NCBI RefSeq assembly: GCF_017877055.1
Contig: NZ_JAGIPG010000001.1
Coordinates: 1,054,001 to 1,118,000, forward strand
DNA from: Neorhizobium galegae
GTDB taxonomy: Bacteria; Pseudomonadota; Alphaproteobacteria; Rhizobiales; Rhizobiaceae
Direction: 5' to 3'
Length of the DNA stretch: 64,000 nucleotides
This document shows positions 16,672 to 26,646 of the stretch, piece after piece. Below the pieces are notes generated by a model that was not told the origin of the DNA, ran no database searches, and was given only the letters and a program-made list of their open reading frames with translations. A program made the position numbers and the translations under genes. The first letter of the stretch is position 1. Each line of letters opens with the position of its first letter.

Positions 16672-18738
16672 TTAGCGACCCTCGCGCCACCACATCGCCG
16701 CGACCGCGAAGAGCAGGGCGGAGAGGCCGGCGAAACCGGCAAACATCGGCAGCGTGTTGATGCCGCGCAGCACCGTCTCGTCTGTCAGGCGGATGACCAT
16801 GCGGTCGGGATCGTTGACGCGCACTTCGCCGCGCACCGGCAGGATGTCCGGCAGCGAGATGCCGTCTCCGGATGCGACGCGGGTGACGAGGCCGCGGGTC
16901 TTGTCGGCATAGGGTTTCAGCGTGGCTTCGGTCGAGATCATCGCCTTGAATTCCGGTGCATCTACGGTGCCGACATGCACCAGCGTCGAGAACTGGCCGT
17001 TGGTGACCTCGAACAGACCGGTCTCTTCCATGCGGCGTTCGAGCCGGTACTGGCCGGGGCCGGCTGCCGTCATCGGCACGGTCTCGGTACGGCCGGACGG
17101 GTATTTGATGGTGGCCGGGCCGGGATCGTCGCCGATCGTCTGGCGGGTCGCTTCGAGCGTACGGCCGACCGCGCGGGCGGTCAGCGCCTCTTCCTCAAGT
17201 TCCGGTTCCTTCATCAGCCAGTGGGCGATGCGGCGATAGAGCGACACATGCGGGCCGCCGCCTTCGAAACCGCGGGCCCAGAGCCAGCCCTGGTCGGACA
17301 GCAACATGGCGACGCGGCCTTCGCCCTGGCGGTTCAGCACGAGAAGCGGGCGGTCGCCGTCGCCTTCCATGACCGTCTGGCCCTGCGGCGTATCGACGTC
17401 GATGGTACGGAACCAGCGGCCCCAGGCGGGCGGATTGGCGTTGGAGCCGTCGAGCCCGCGGGTCACGGGGTGTTTTTCGCCCTCCGGCGAAAGATGCGGA
17501 TAGAATCCAGCGCTATGCACTTCGCCGGTGGGGGCGGCCGGCAGGACCTGTTCGAGGGGGGTCGAGGCGATCGAATCCTCGCCGGCATGTTCGGGGCCGG
17601 CGGCGATCAGCAGCGCGCCGCCATTGTTCACGTACTGGGCAATGTAATCGTAATAGAGGATCGGCAGCACGCCGCGGTGTTTGTAGCGGTCGAAGATGAT
17701 CAGGTCGAAATCCTTGATCTTCTCGACGAACAGTTCACGCGTCGGGAAGGCGATCAGCGACAGTTCGTTGATCGGCGTGCCGTCCTGCTTTTCCGGCGGG
17801 CGCAGGATGGTGAAGTGGACAAGATCCACCGAGGCGTCGGACTTCAAGAGGTTGCGCCAGGCGCGCTCGCCGGCATGCGGCTCGCCGGAGACGAGCAGCA
17901 CGCGCAGGTTCTGGCGGATGCCGTCGATGACGTGGACGGCGCGGTTGTTGGCGATGGTCACTTCGCCCGGAAGCTCGGCGACCGAAAACTCCATGACATT
18001 GTTGCCGCCGCGCGGCACGGTGAAGGAGAAGGGCGTCTCCTGGCCGGGCGTGGCGCGCAGCGTCGCGGTCTGCTGGCCGTTCATGCGCACGGTGACCTGC
18101 GCCGGCCCGCCGCCGGTGCGGCCGTCGTCGAAGACCCGCAGCGTCAGTTCCTGTTCCTCGCCGACGATGCCGAAGCGCGGGGCACGGACCACTTCGACGC
18201 GGCGGTCGAATTCGTCCGGCTTGCCGGTGATCAGGCCGTGGACGGGCGCGTTGAAGCCGAGGTCCTGGTTGATGCCGGGCAGGTCATGGATCTGGCCGTC
18301 CGTCAGGAAGACCGCACCGCCGATGCGGGCAGGGGGGACATCGGAAATCGCCGAGCGCAGGGCGGTGAAAAGCTTGGTGGACGGCGTGTCGGAATCGCCG
18401 TCGTCATCGACCTCGACGATGCGGGTCTCGATGCGCGGATAGCGGGAGAAGCGATCCTGGAGGCCGGCGAGCGCCTCGTCGGTCTGTTCCTTGCGCTGGG
18501 CGGTGTCCTGGCTCTGGGAGCGGTCGACGATGATCGGCACCACGGTCGAAAGCTGGTCGCGGTCCTCCTGCAGCAGCGTCGGGTTGGCGAGCGCCAGAAG
18601 CAGAGCCGCGAGCGCCAGCGTGCGCAAGGTGGCGCCGCGAATGCCGCGCCAGAAGGCAAGGCCTGCGAGGATCAGCGCGAAGACGCCGAGGGCGGCCAGG
18701 ATCGGCCAGGAGAAGAAGGGGGCGAATTCGATGGTCAT
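16672..18738 (-). CDS. Membrane protein with GATase-like domain, MoxR cluster
   Basis: Protein of 688 residues with two N-terminal helices (about 9-27 and 36-52), a large extracytoplasmic part, and a C-terminal helix (about 664-683). The region around GGALLIAAGPEHAGED resembles a glutamine-amidotransferase-like fold without a clear catalytic Cys, and an N-terminal VPIIVDRSQSQ resembles a von Willebrand factor A strand. It is the last of a minus-strand operon MoxR, DUF58, DUF4159, this gene, with 12 nt to the previous stop. The cluster resembles aerotolerance (Bat-type) operons; the exact role is unknown. Confidence 0.8.
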   Translation of the reverse strand: MTIEFAPFFSWPILAALGVFALILAGLAFWRGIRGATLRTLALAALLLALANPTLLQEDRDQLSTVVPIIVDRSQSQDTAQRKEQTDEALAGLQDRFSRYPRIETRIVEVDDDGDSDTPSTKLFTALRSAISDVPPARIGGAVFLTDGQIHDLPGINQDLGFNAPVHGLITGKPDEFDRRVEVVRAPRFGIVGEEQELTLRVFDDGRTGGGPAQVTVRMNGQQTATLRATPGQETPFSFTVPRGGNNVMEFSVAELPGEVTIANNRAVHVIDGIRQNLRVLLVSGEPHAGERAWRNLLKSDASVDLVHFTILRPPEKQDGTPINELSLIAFPTRELFVEKIKDFDLIIFDRYKHRGVLPILYYDYIAQYVNNGGALLIAAGPEHAGEDSIASTPLEQVLPAAPTGEVHSAGFYPHLSPEGEKHPVTRGLDGSNANPPAWGRWFRTIDVDTPQGQTVMEGDGDRPLLVLNRQGEGRVAMLLSDQGWLWARGFEGGGPHVSLYRRIAHWLMKEPELEEEALTARAVGRTLEATRQTIGDDPGPATIKYPSGRTETVPMTAAGPGQYRLERRMEETGLFEVTNGQFSTLVHVGTVDAPEFKAMISTEATLKPYADKTRGLVTRVASGDGISLPDILPVRGEVRVNDPDRMVIRLTDETVLRGINTLPMFAGFAGLSALLFAVAAMWWREGR

Positions 18739-18750
18739 GTTCGGCTGTCC

Positions 18751-21597
18751 TTACTGGCCAAGCCGTTCGAGAAGCGCCGGGACATGAACCTGGTCGGCTT
18801 TGTAATTGCCGGTCAGCATGTACATCATGATGTTGACGCCGGAGCGATAGGCGTATTCGCGCTGCATCTCGTCCGGAGGGACGGTTGGCAGCACGGGCCC
18901 GCCCTGGCTGTCGACCGCCCAGGCGCCGGCAAAGTCGTTGCCGGTGATCAGCAGCGGGGTCACGCCGTCGCCGCTGGAGGAAAGCTGGGCGCCGGTATTC
19001 TTGGCTTCCTGCCGTGCCTCGACCCAGAGCGGGCTGCCCGTATAGCGGCCCGGGAAATTGGTGAGCAGGTAGAAGGAACGGGTCAGCACATGGTCGTTGG
19101 GGGTCGGTTCCAGCGGTGGAATGTCGATATTGGCAAGGATCGCCTGCAGCCGCTCGCCGTTCGGCGTTGTACCGCCTCCGTCGAGCGACGAATACTGGTC
19201 GCGGGTGTCGAAGAGTACCGTGCCACCGTTGCGCATATAGGCGTCGATGCGGGAGATCGCCGCCTGTGACGGCATCGGCGCGGTCGCGGAAATCGGCCAG
19301 TAGATGATCGGGTAGAAGGAAAGCTCGTCCTTGGTGATGTCGAGGCCAACCGGGGCGCCGGGTTCCAGCGTCGTGCGATAGGTGAGGAATTGGCTCAAGC
19401 CTTCCAACCCCTGTTCGGAAATCCGATCGACATCCTGTTCGCCGGTCGTGACATAGGCGAGGTGGGTGGTATCGAGCCGTTCCAGGATCTGTTCGTCGCC
19501 GGGTTTGGCGCCGGCCCCGGGCGCCATTTCCTGTGCCCGGGACTGGTCCGGCATAAAGACGAAGAGGCCGAAGGCGAGGGCGGCGATTGCCGCGGCCGTG
19601 GCAGCACCGCCCGGCCTGCGGCGCCCGCCGGGACCGCGGGAGAAGGCGCCGTTCATGAAGAGTACCACAAGGCTGTCGAGGATCAGGAGCGCGAAGGCGG
19701 CGGCAAACAGGGCGGGGCGGAGCGACACGGCTTCGCCGCCCGCAAGGCCTTCGCGACCGACCGGCCGGCCGGCCGTGGTCGGATCGAAACGGGAGATCAC
19801 CGTCTTCGGCGCCAGCAGGTTGACGGCGGTAAAACCGTCTTCGGTACCGTAGAGGCCCGGCGGGTGGTCGAAGCTCGCGACCGGCACCCGGTTGGCGGCA
19901 ATCGCGATCGGCCGCGCCGTGCCGGTCTCGGTGGTGAGGACGCCGTCGGCGGTTAGGAGGCGATAGGGGGCAAGCGTCGCGGTAGCACCCTCGGTTGCCC
20001 CTCCGGACGATGCGGCACCGCCGGCGCGGGCGAGCTGGACGAGGCGGCGGAGCATTTCGACGAAATTGCCCGATAGTGGCAGGTTCGACCAGGTTGCTTC
20101 GGCGCTGGTATGGAAGAGCACGATGCGGCCGGCCTCGACTTCCTTTTCGGTGACGAGGGGCGTTCCGTCGGCAAGGCTGGCCCAAGTGCGTTCGGCAAGA
20201 TCCGGCGTCGGTTCGGCGAGAACCTGGCGGGTGACGGTGATGTCGGCGGCGCGCGGCATGCCGGCGAACGGTCCGAAGGTCGGGAAATCGGCGAGCGACT
20301 GCGGCTCCGACCAGGACATGGCGCCGCCGAGCGCGCGTTCGCCCTGGCGCAGGATGACCGGCACCAGCGGATCATCGGCGGGGGCAGCGGCAAGCCGCGG
20401 GCCGGCGAAGCGGATCAGCGTGCCGCCCTGGGCGATCCATCGCTGCAGCGGTGCATAGGTTTCGGAGGGCAGGCGGCCGACATCGGCGAGGATGATCGCG
20501 GACGGATTGCCCTGCAGGATCTGCGGGATGGCGACTGCAAGATCGGCGGTGTTCGGCTGGATGACGTCCGCATAGGGCAGGAGCGCACGGCTGATGTAAT
20601 AGAGCGGCTGCAGGAGCGGCTGGAAATCGCTGCCGCTTTCGCCGGCGAGAAGCGCGATGCGGCGGCGCTTGAAGCCATCGTCGAGCAGGTGCGCGGCGCC
20701 GGCCGTGGCCAGCCCATCGATGCTCAGCCGCGCGAAGTCGTTGCGCAGTTCGAAGGGAGAGGCGATCTCAGCGGTGGCGGTTCCGGAGCCTGCGGCAAAC
20801 TGCAGCGTGCCGGAGGCGAGCGCGCGCCCCTGCGCATCGAGCGCGTTGACGTTCATCTGCTGCGCCGATGCGGTCGAAAGACGGGTCGCCGTCACCGACA
20901 TGGCGGCGGCGTTGTTCACCGCGTCCGTCAGCGCGACCGCGCTGTGGCCGTCGCCTTCGATCAGCCGCATCTCGGCGGGCGAAAGCGCGGCAAGCGCCGA
21001 CATGGCCTCGTTGTCGCCGGCGGCCGCCATGCCGTCGGAGAGGATGGCGAGCGTGCCGGGAGGGGTGCCGTTCATGGCCTCCCGGACCGCTTGGGCGGCA
21101 CGGGCACGATCGGGAACCAGCGGCTTGGGATTGGCGGCCGTCAGCTTGTCGCGGGCTGCCGCCGCAGTGCCGGGCACGGCCTCATGGCTGGCATCGGCGG
21201 TAAAGGTGATCGACACCGGCACGTCGGCGCTTTCGGCATCGTCGATCAGCAGGTTGGCGGTCTGGACGCGGCGTTCCCAATCGGCGGCGGTCGCCCAGCC
21301 ATTGTCGACGACGAGCACCAGCGGTCCGCCGGAATTCAAGGAGTTGGCGCGGGGGTTCATCACCGGATCGGCGATCGCCAGGATCACCGCGGCGGCAAGC
21401 AGCATGCGCAGCAGCGTCAGCCACCAAGGGCTTTTCGACGGCGTTTCCTCGCGTTTCAGCACGGTCGCGAGGATCCGGAGCGGCGGAAATACTTCGGCCT
21501 TGGGGCGCGGCGGGGTGAGCCGCAGCAGCCACCAGATCACCGGCAGCGCGATCAGGCCGAAGAGAATGGCGGGATTGGCGAAAATCAGCGCGCTCAT
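18751..21597 (-). CDS. BatA-like/DUF4159 membrane protein
   Basis: Large protein of 948 residues. The N-terminus (about 1-85) carries two membrane helices of the BatA-like double transmembrane type, then a von Willebrand factor A-like region (LVLVVDNGW). Further helices lie near 640-700. The C-terminal about 220 residues (RLDTTHLAYVTTGEQDVDR onward) form a DUF4159-like domain. Its start overlaps the DUF58 stop by 4 nt (ATGA). Probably a membrane partner of the MoxR ATPase in envelope protein maturation or stress tolerance; this is inferred from related operons. Confidence 0.85.
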   Translation of the reverse strand: MSALIFANPAILFGLIALPVIWWLLRLTPPRPKAEVFPPLRILATVLKREETPSKSPWWLTLLRMLLAAAVILAIADPVMNPRANSLNSGGPLVLVVDNGWATAADWERRVQTANLLIDDAESADVPVSITFTADASHEAVPGTAAAARDKLTAANPKPLVPDRARAAQAVREAMNGTPPGTLAILSDGMAAAGDNEAMSALAALSPAEMRLIEGDGHSAVALTDAVNNAAAMSVTATRLSTASAQQMNVNALDAQGRALASGTLQFAAGSGTATAEIASPFELRNDFARLSIDGLATAGAAHLLDDGFKRRRIALLAGESGSDFQPLLQPLYYISRALLPYADVIQPNTADLAVAIPQILQGNPSAIILADVGRLPSETYAPLQRWIAQGGTLIRFAGPRLAAAPADDPLVPVILRQGERALGGAMSWSEPQSLADFPTFGPFAGMPRAADITVTRQVLAEPTPDLAERTWASLADGTPLVTEKEVEAGRIVLFHTSAEATWSNLPLSGNFVEMLRRLVQLARAGGAASSGGATEGATATLAPYRLLTADGVLTTETGTARPIAIAANRVPVASFDHPPGLYGTEDGFTAVNLLAPKTVISRFDPTTAGRPVGREGLAGGEAVSLRPALFAAAFALLILDSLVVLFMNGAFSRGPGGRRRPGGAATAAAIAALAFGLFVFMPDQSRAQEMAPGAGAKPGDEQILERLDTTHLAYVTTGEQDVDRISEQGLEGLSQFLTYRTTLEPGAPVGLDITKDELSFYPIIYWPISATAPMPSQAAISRIDAYMRNGGTVLFDTRDQYSSLDGGGTTPNGERLQAILANIDIPPLEPTPNDHVLTRSFYLLTNFPGRYTGSPLWVEARQEAKNTGAQLSSSGDGVTPLLITGNDFAGAWAVDSQGGPVLPTVPPDEMQREYAYRSGVNIMMYMLTGNYKADQVHVPALLERLGQ

Positions 21598-22517
21598 GAC
21601 CGATCTCCGACCGGTTTCGGTGCCGGCAAACCGGACAGATAGCCATGCACGGCGACTAGCGCCTCGGAGGCAAGGTGATCGGTGCGGTGGAAGACGAAAC
21701 TCCAGCCGAGACGGCGCAGCGATTCACCCAGCGCATCGCGGCGGGCGAAATAGGCGCGCTGGTAATCCTCTCGGATCATCTCGGCGCGGCCGGAAACGAG
21801 CTTTTCGCCGGTCTCGGGATCGGTGAACTCGGTACGGCCGGTATAGGGGAAGGTCTCCTCTGCCGGATCGGCGATCTCGACCACATGGCCGCGCAGGCCG
21901 CGGCGGCCGAGCGGGGCGATGCGCTCCATCACCCGGTCGGCATCGTCGAGGAAGTCGCCGATCAGCACGATGTCGCTATGGCCGCGGATCATCGCGGTGT
22001 CCGGCAGGCCGGTCGTCAGCGGTGCGTGCATGATCGAGGCAGCCAGCCGTTCGGCGGCGTTGCGGGCCGATACCGGCTCCATGATGCCAGGGCAGCCGAT
22101 GCGCTCGCCGGAGCGGGCGAGGATCTCAGCGAGCGCCAGCATCAGCACCAGCGCGCGGCTTTCCTTGGAGGCGATCGCGAGTGTCGACTTGTACATCATC
22201 GACGGCGACATGTCGGCCCAGAGCCAGACGGTGTGGGCTGCTTCCCATTCGCGTTCGCGCACATAGGTATGGTCGTCGCGGGCGGAACGGCGCCAGTCGA
22301 TGCGCGACAGGCTTTCACCTTCGGCATAAGGCCGGAACTGCCAGAAATTCTCGCCGATGCCGCGTTTGCGGCGGCCGTGCCATCCGGCGATCACCGTGTT
22401 GGCGATGCGCTTGGCTTCCACCATGCAGTCCGGCACTAGCGTCGCGCGGGCCTGGGCTCGGGAGAGGAGTTCGCTACTCGGTGTCTGCTCTACGATCTGG
22501 CCAATGGTGGATGCCAC
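21594..22517 (-). CDS. DUF58 domain-containing protein
   Basis: Protein of 307 residues with the DUF58 core (SRIDWRRSARDDHTYVREREW). This family nearly always lies beside a MoxR AAA+ ATPase, as here. Cytoplasmic or membrane-associated; no strong helix is seen. The start is GTG at 22517, with AAGGAT 6 nt upstream. It overlaps the downstream DUF4159 gene by 4 nt and begins 25 nt after the moxR stop. Confidence 0.9.
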   Translation of the reverse strand: MASTIGQIVEQTPSSELLSRAQARATLVPDCMVEAKRIANTVIAGWHGRRKRGIGENFWQFRPYAEGESLSRIDWRRSARDDHTYVREREWEAAHTVWLWADMSPSMMYKSTLAIASKESRALVLMLALAEILARSGERIGCPGIMEPVSARNAAERLAASIMHAPLTTGLPDTAMIRGHSDIVLIGDFLDDADRVMERIAPLGRRGLRGHVVEIADPAEETFPYTGRTEFTDPETGEKLVSGRAEMIREDYQRAYFARRDALGESLRRLGWSFVFHRTDHLASEALVAVHGYLSGLPAPKPVGDRS

Positions 22518-22542
22518 GCATTATCCTTTCTAGCCGGCGGAC

Positions 22543-23556
22543 TTAGCCGCGGGCCTGCTTCACCAGACCGGCGATGACGTCGCGGACCGACATGCCTTCG
22601 GCGCGCGCCGCAAACGTCAGCGCCATGCGGTGCTCCAGCACCGGTTCGGCAAGCGCATAGACATCGTCCAGCGATGGGGCCAGACGGCCTTCGTAGAGGG
22701 CGCGCGCACGGGCAGTCAGCATCAGCGACTGACCGGCTCGCGGGCCGGGACCCCAGGCGACGTGCTTGTCGGTATGGGCATTGCCGTGGCCCGGGCGGGC
22801 GGAGCGCACCAGCGAGAGGATCGCATCGACCACCTTGTCGCTGACCGGCATCTGGCGGATCAGCACCTGGATTTCCTGGAGGCGGGCAGCGTCGATGACG
22901 CCACGTGCCTTGGATTCCGAAAGGCCGGTGGTTTCGAGCAGGATCTGGCGCTCGGCGGCGAGTTCGGGATAAAGCACGTCGACCTGCAGCAGGAAGCGGT
23001 CGAGCTGCGCTTCCGGCAGCGGGTAGGTGCCTTCCTGCTCCAGCGGGTTCTGGGTCGCGAGCACGTGGAAGGGGGCGGGCAGATCGTAACGCTGGCCGGC
23101 AACCGTGATGTGGTATTCCTGCATGGACTGCAGCAGCGCCGACTGGGTCCGCGGCGAGGCGCGGTTGATTTCGTCGGCCATCAGGAGTTGGGCGAAGACC
23201 GGGCCCTTGATGAAGCGGAAGGAGCGGCGGCCGGCATCGTCCGTATCCATCACTTCCGAGCCGAGAATATCGGAGGGCATCAGGTCAGGGGTGAACTGGA
23301 TGCGGTTGGCGCCGAGACCGAGCACGGTGCCGAGCGTGGTGACCAGCTTGGTCTTGGCAAGGCCGGGGACGCCGACCAGCAGCGCATGGCCACCGGAGAG
23401 AACCGCCAGCAGCGTGTTCTCGACCACCTTCTCCTGGCCGAAGATCACCTTGGCGATTTCGGTGCGAATGGCGGCGATGTCGGACAGGGCCATTTCGGCG
23501 GAGGCGATGATGGCTTTTTCATCGAGGACGCTATCGGTGGAATTCATCAGGCCCAT
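22543..23556 (-). CDS. moxR: MoxR-family AAA+ ATPase
   Basis: AAA+ chaperone-like ATPase of about 337 residues. Walker A is GVPGLAKT (GxxxxxK[T]); Walker B is LLMADEINR; the sensor and lid region includes ATQNPLEQEGTYPLPEAQ. MoxR proteins help assemble or activate protein complexes, often with von Willebrand factor A partners. First gene of the operon with DUF58, DUF4159 and the 688-residue membrane protein. The ATG at 23556 has GGAGAG 4-5 nt upstream, so it is chosen over the ATG at 23571. Confidence 0.92.
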   Translation of the reverse strand: MGLMNSTDSVLDEKAIIASAEMALSDIAAIRTEIAKVIFGQEKVVENTLLAVLSGGHALLVGVPGLAKTKLVTTLGTVLGLGANRIQFTPDLMPSDILGSEVMDTDDAGRRSFRFIKGPVFAQLLMADEINRASPRTQSALLQSMQEYHITVAGQRYDLPAPFHVLATQNPLEQEGTYPLPEAQLDRFLLQVDVLYPELAAERQILLETTGLSESKARGVIDAARLQEIQVLIRQMPVSDKVVDAILSLVRSARPGHGNAHTDKHVAWGPGPRAGQSLMLTARARALYEGRLAPSLDDVYALAEPVLEHRMALTFAARAEGMSVRDVIAGLVKQARG

Positions 23557-23757
23557 GTCGCTCTCCATCATCCAGAACCGGCAGGCTTTCCAAGGCCGGG
23601 CTTATTCATATCCCGGCGGCGAATCGCTGCATCGCAGCATCCGCCCTATCCGATCAAACTTATTCCCCGAAACATGGCTGACAAGCACGTATTGAATGAC
23701 TATCTCGTGAGGAACAATTGCCTTCGCCAATGCTTACGGACGAACCGGGACTGAAAG

Positions 23758-24381
23758 ATGGCAGCGCAAACGATAAATTCGGCAGCCGATGCCGCGGGCC
23801 TTGCGGCCCTGATTTCGCGCGCTTCCGAGCAAACGGGCGACGGAAAGCGCGGTTTGCCGCCCGTCGACAAGTGGAATCCGCCCTTTTGCGGTGATATCGA
23901 CATGGAAATCCGTGCCGACGGCACTTGGTTCTACATGGGCACGCCGATCGGCCGCGCACCGCTGGTGCGGCTGTTTTCGACCGTGCTGCGCAGGGATGAA
24001 GACGGGCGGACCTATCTTGTAACACCTGTGGAAAAAGTCGGCATCCGGGTCGTGGACGCACCCTTTCTGGCGGTCGAGATGCAGGTGACGCAGCGTGAAG
24101 GCCGACAGGTCCTCACGTTCAGGACAAATGTCGGTGATGTGGTCGAGGCTGGGCCGGAACACCCCCTGCGCTTCGAAATATCCGGCGAAAACCGCGAGCT
24201 TAAACCCTATCTCACGGTGCGCGGCCGGCTGGAGGCGCTCGTTTCCCGCGCGGTCATGTACGATCTCGTGGAACTGGGCGAGGCGATCGTGATAGACGGG
24301 GTGCCGATGTTCTCCGTCCGCTCCGGAACGGAGGTCTTTCCCGTGATGCCCGAGGCCGAATTGGACGCCTTATCGCAATGA
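23758..24381 (+). CDS. DUF1285 domain-containing protein
   Basis: Protein of 207 residues belonging to the DUF1285 family (GDIDMEIRADGTWFYMGTPI, EKVGIRV). Its biochemical function is unknown. No signal peptide or membrane helix. It is divergent from moxR and overlaps the downstream nudL gene by 4 nt, so the three genes DUF1285, nudL and cca form a coupled operon. Confidence 0.85.
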   Translation: MAAQTINSAADAAGLAALISRASEQTGDGKRGLPPVDKWNPPFCGDIDMEIRADGTWFYMGTPIGRAPLVRLFSTVLRRDEDGRTYLVTPVEKVGIRVVDAPFLAVEMQVTQREGRQVLTFRTNVGDVVEAGPEHPLRFEISGENRELKPYLTVRGRLEALVSRAVMYDLVELGEAIVIDGVPMFSVRSGTEVFPVMPEAELDALSQ

Positions 24382-25013
24382 GTGACTTTCCCCTTTTTTC
24401 GGCCGGCGATTTCCGCCGCCGGGCTCTGAACCAGAATGGCGGGCCGATCGACCACGCCTGGCGCCACCACGGCGACCATCTGCTCAATCCAACGCTCGTG
24501 GATTTCGCAGCCGGGCTGAAGCTGAAGGATGCGGCGGTGCTGGTGCCGGTCGTCGACGACGGCGACGACGCGAAGGTGATCCTGACGCAGCGGACCTCGA
24601 CGATGCGCAAGCATTCCGGCCAGATCGCCTTTCCGGGCGGCGGGATCGATCCGGAGGACCGTTCGCCGGAACAGGCGGCGCTACGCGAGGCGGAAGAAGA
24701 GATCGGCCTCGACCGCTCCTTCGTCGAAACTCTGGCGCGGCTGCCGACCTATTATGCCGCGACCGGCTTCCGCATCACGCCAGTGCTGTCAGTCGTCAGG
24801 CGCGGCTTCGAGATCACGCCCAATCCGGCCGAGGTGGAAGACGTCTTCGAGGTGCCGCTGTCCTTCCTGATGAACGAGGCGAACCACCAGCGCGGCAGCC
24901 GTGAATGGGATGGCAAGGAGCGGCATTTCTACGTCATGCCTTACGAGGAACGAAACATCTGGGGCATTACCGCGGGCATTCTGCGCACGCTCTATGAAAG
25001 GCTTTATGCATGA
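24378..25013 (+). CDS. Nudix CoA pyrophosphatase
   Basis: Protein of 211 residues of the NudL/YeaB type, predicted to split coenzyme A and its derivatives into 4'-phosphopantetheine and 3',5'-ADP. The upstream family motif (QRTSTMRKHSGQIAFPGG) and the Nudix box (GGGIDPED then REAEEEIGL) are present. ATGA overlaps at both ends tie it to the DUF1285 and CCA transferase genes. Confidence 0.88.
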   Translation: MSDFPLFSAGDFRRRALNQNGGPIDHAWRHHGDHLLNPTLVDFAAGLKLKDAAVLVPVVDDGDDAKVILTQRTSTMRKHSGQIAFPGGGIDPEDRSPEQAALREAEEEIGLDRSFVETLARLPTYYAATGFRITPVLSVVRRGFEITPNPAEVEDVFEVPLSFLMNEANHQRGSREWDGKERHFYVMPYEERNIWGITAGILRTLYERLYA

Positions 25014-26272
25014 CGACCGTAGCCGACGAGGCCTGGTTCCAAGACCCGGCGCTGCAGCGCATCCTGACCCTGCTGAATGCCGACGGCGGCGAGGCGCGGG
25101 TGGCGGGCGGCGCGGTGCGTAATGCGCTGATGGGGCTTCCCGTCGCCGATGTCGATGTTGCCACCACGCTTCGTCCGGAAAAGGTGGTCGAGCGGGCGGT
25201 AACGGCCGGTATCAGGGCCGTGCCGACCGGCATCGAGCACGGCACGGTGACGCTGGTCATAGACGGCCATGGTTTCGAAGTCACTACGTTGCGTCGCGAT
25301 GTGGAGACCGATGGCCGACGCGCCAAGGTCGCCTTCGGCACGGACTGGCAGGTGGATGCCGAACGGCGGGACCTGACGATCAACGCGCTTTATGCGGACG
25401 CCCGCGGCGAGGTGATCGATCTCGTGAACGGGCTTGCGGATATCGAGACGCGCACTGTCCGCTTTATTGGCGAGGCGGCCGAGCGGATCGCCGAGGACTA
25501 CCTGCGCGTCCTGCGCTTCTTCCGTTTCTTCGCCCATTACGGGTCCGGCCGGCCGGATGCGGATGGCCTGAGGGCCTGCGCCCGAGCCAAAGACAAGCTT
25601 TCGACGCTGTCGGCCGAGCGCGTCTGGGCCGAAACGAAGAAGCTGCTGTCTGCCGTCGATCCCTCCCGCGCGCTGCTCTGGATGCGGCAGGCGGGGGTGC
25701 TCACCGAAGTCCTGCCCGAAACGGAAAAGTGGGGTATCGACGGCATCCACGGCCTCGTGGCGGCTGAGAAGTCGCTCGGTTGGACGCCCGACCCGCTTCT
25801 GAGGCTGGCGGCGATCGTGCCGCCCGACGCGGAGCGGCTGGATGCCCTGGCAAAGCGGCTCAAGATGTCGAATGCGGAAGCTGGGCGGCTTGCCACCTGG
25901 GCGAATGCGCCGGTGCCGCCCGACGAGGTGACGGATGTCGGCTTCGACCGGCTGCTCTACCGCCATGGCGCGGAGGGGCTGGTCATGCGGCTGAGGTTGG
26001 CTCTGGCCTCTGCGCGAACTGCGGCCGAGGGCGATCCCGCGGCGATGCGCAAGTCCGCGCGGCTGTCGGTGCTGCTGAAGAGGGCTGAGAACTACGAGAA
26101 GCCGGTCTTTCCACTCAGTGGTGGCGATATCGTGGCAGCCGGGGTGCCGGCCGGCAAGCGGGTCGGAGAAATTCTCAAGGAGCTGGAAGACTTCTGGGTG
26201 GAGCGCAATTTTGCCCCGGACCGGGCGGCGCTGACCGCCCGGCTGGAGGATATGATCCGCAGCTCGCTTTGA
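25010..26272 (+). CDS. cca: CCA tRNA nucleotidyltransferase
   Basis: Adds or repairs the 3'-CCA end of tRNAs. Length 420 residues. The head domain carries RVAGGAVRNALMG and the metal-binding VADVDVAT; RRDLTINAL and RIAEDYLRVLRFFRF are the conserved nucleotidyltransferase and RNA-binding segments. Class II polynucleotide adenylyltransferase family, so poly(A) polymerase activity cannot be ruled out on sequence alone. It overlaps nudL by 4 nt. Confidence 0.9.
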   Translation: MTTVADEAWFQDPALQRILTLLNADGGEARVAGGAVRNALMGLPVADVDVATTLRPEKVVERAVTAGIRAVPTGIEHGTVTLVIDGHGFEVTTLRRDVETDGRRAKVAFGTDWQVDAERRDLTINALYADARGEVIDLVNGLADIETRTVRFIGEAAERIAEDYLRVLRFFRFFAHYGSGRPDADGLRACARAKDKLSTLSAERVWAETKKLLSAVDPSRALLWMRQAGVLTEVLPETEKWGIDGIHGLVAAEKSLGWTPDPLLRLAAIVPPDAERLDALAKRLKMSNAEAGRLATWANAPVPPDEVTDVGFDRLLYRHGAEGLVMRLRLALASARTAAEGDPAAMRKSARLSVLLKRAENYEKPVFPLSGGDIVAAGVPAGKRVGEILKELEDFWVERNFAPDRAALTARLEDMIRSSL

Positions 26273-26351
26273 CATCAGGCGGCCTGCCGCTGTGAAGCCG
26301 GGCGCGAGCGCTCCCATGCGGGGTGGCCGGCCGCCTCGATACGATTGGGCG

Positions 26352-26543
26352 TCAGGCCGCGGCCGCGCCGTTTTCGTCGCGAATACGCGCCTTGATGTTC
26401 TCGACCATATTTTCGCGGATGATCTCTTCCCCGTGCACCGTGCGCAGATGCTCCACGGCGCGGCGGACCACTTCGGCGTCCTCATCGGCACGGGTATGCC
26501 ACTGGCAACCGGGCACGAGGGTCCCGCATTCGAACAGTCGCAT
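26352..26543 (-). CDS. DUF1059 small protein
   Basis: Protein of 63 residues starting MRLFECGTLVPGCQWHTRA, matching the small DUF1059 family with its conserved Cys and His residues, which could bind a metal. Function unknown. AGGAGG stands 7 nt before the ATG. The gene converges on cca. Confidence 0.85.
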   Translation of the reverse strand: MRLFECGTLVPGCQWHTRADEDAEVVRRAVEHLRTVHGEEIIRENMVENIKARIRDENGAAAA

Positions 26544-26646
26544 GACATTTCCTCCTGTTAGCGTTGGACTGGAGGCGGCGGATATCTCCCATATCCGCCG
26601 GCGCCAATCTCGATAACTCGGAAACTACAAGGACCGTTCCCGGCGC

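Noticed and set aside
16525..19269. Open frame of 914 codons on the plus strand
   Set aside because: It is antisense to the MoxR-cluster membrane protein and DUF4159 genes. In this high-GC DNA the complementary frame is often open; its composition is Arg/Gly/Asp-rich and lacks domain motifs.
20110..21642. Open frame of 510 codons on the plus strand
   Set aside because: Shadow of the DUF4159 gene; no recognisable motif.
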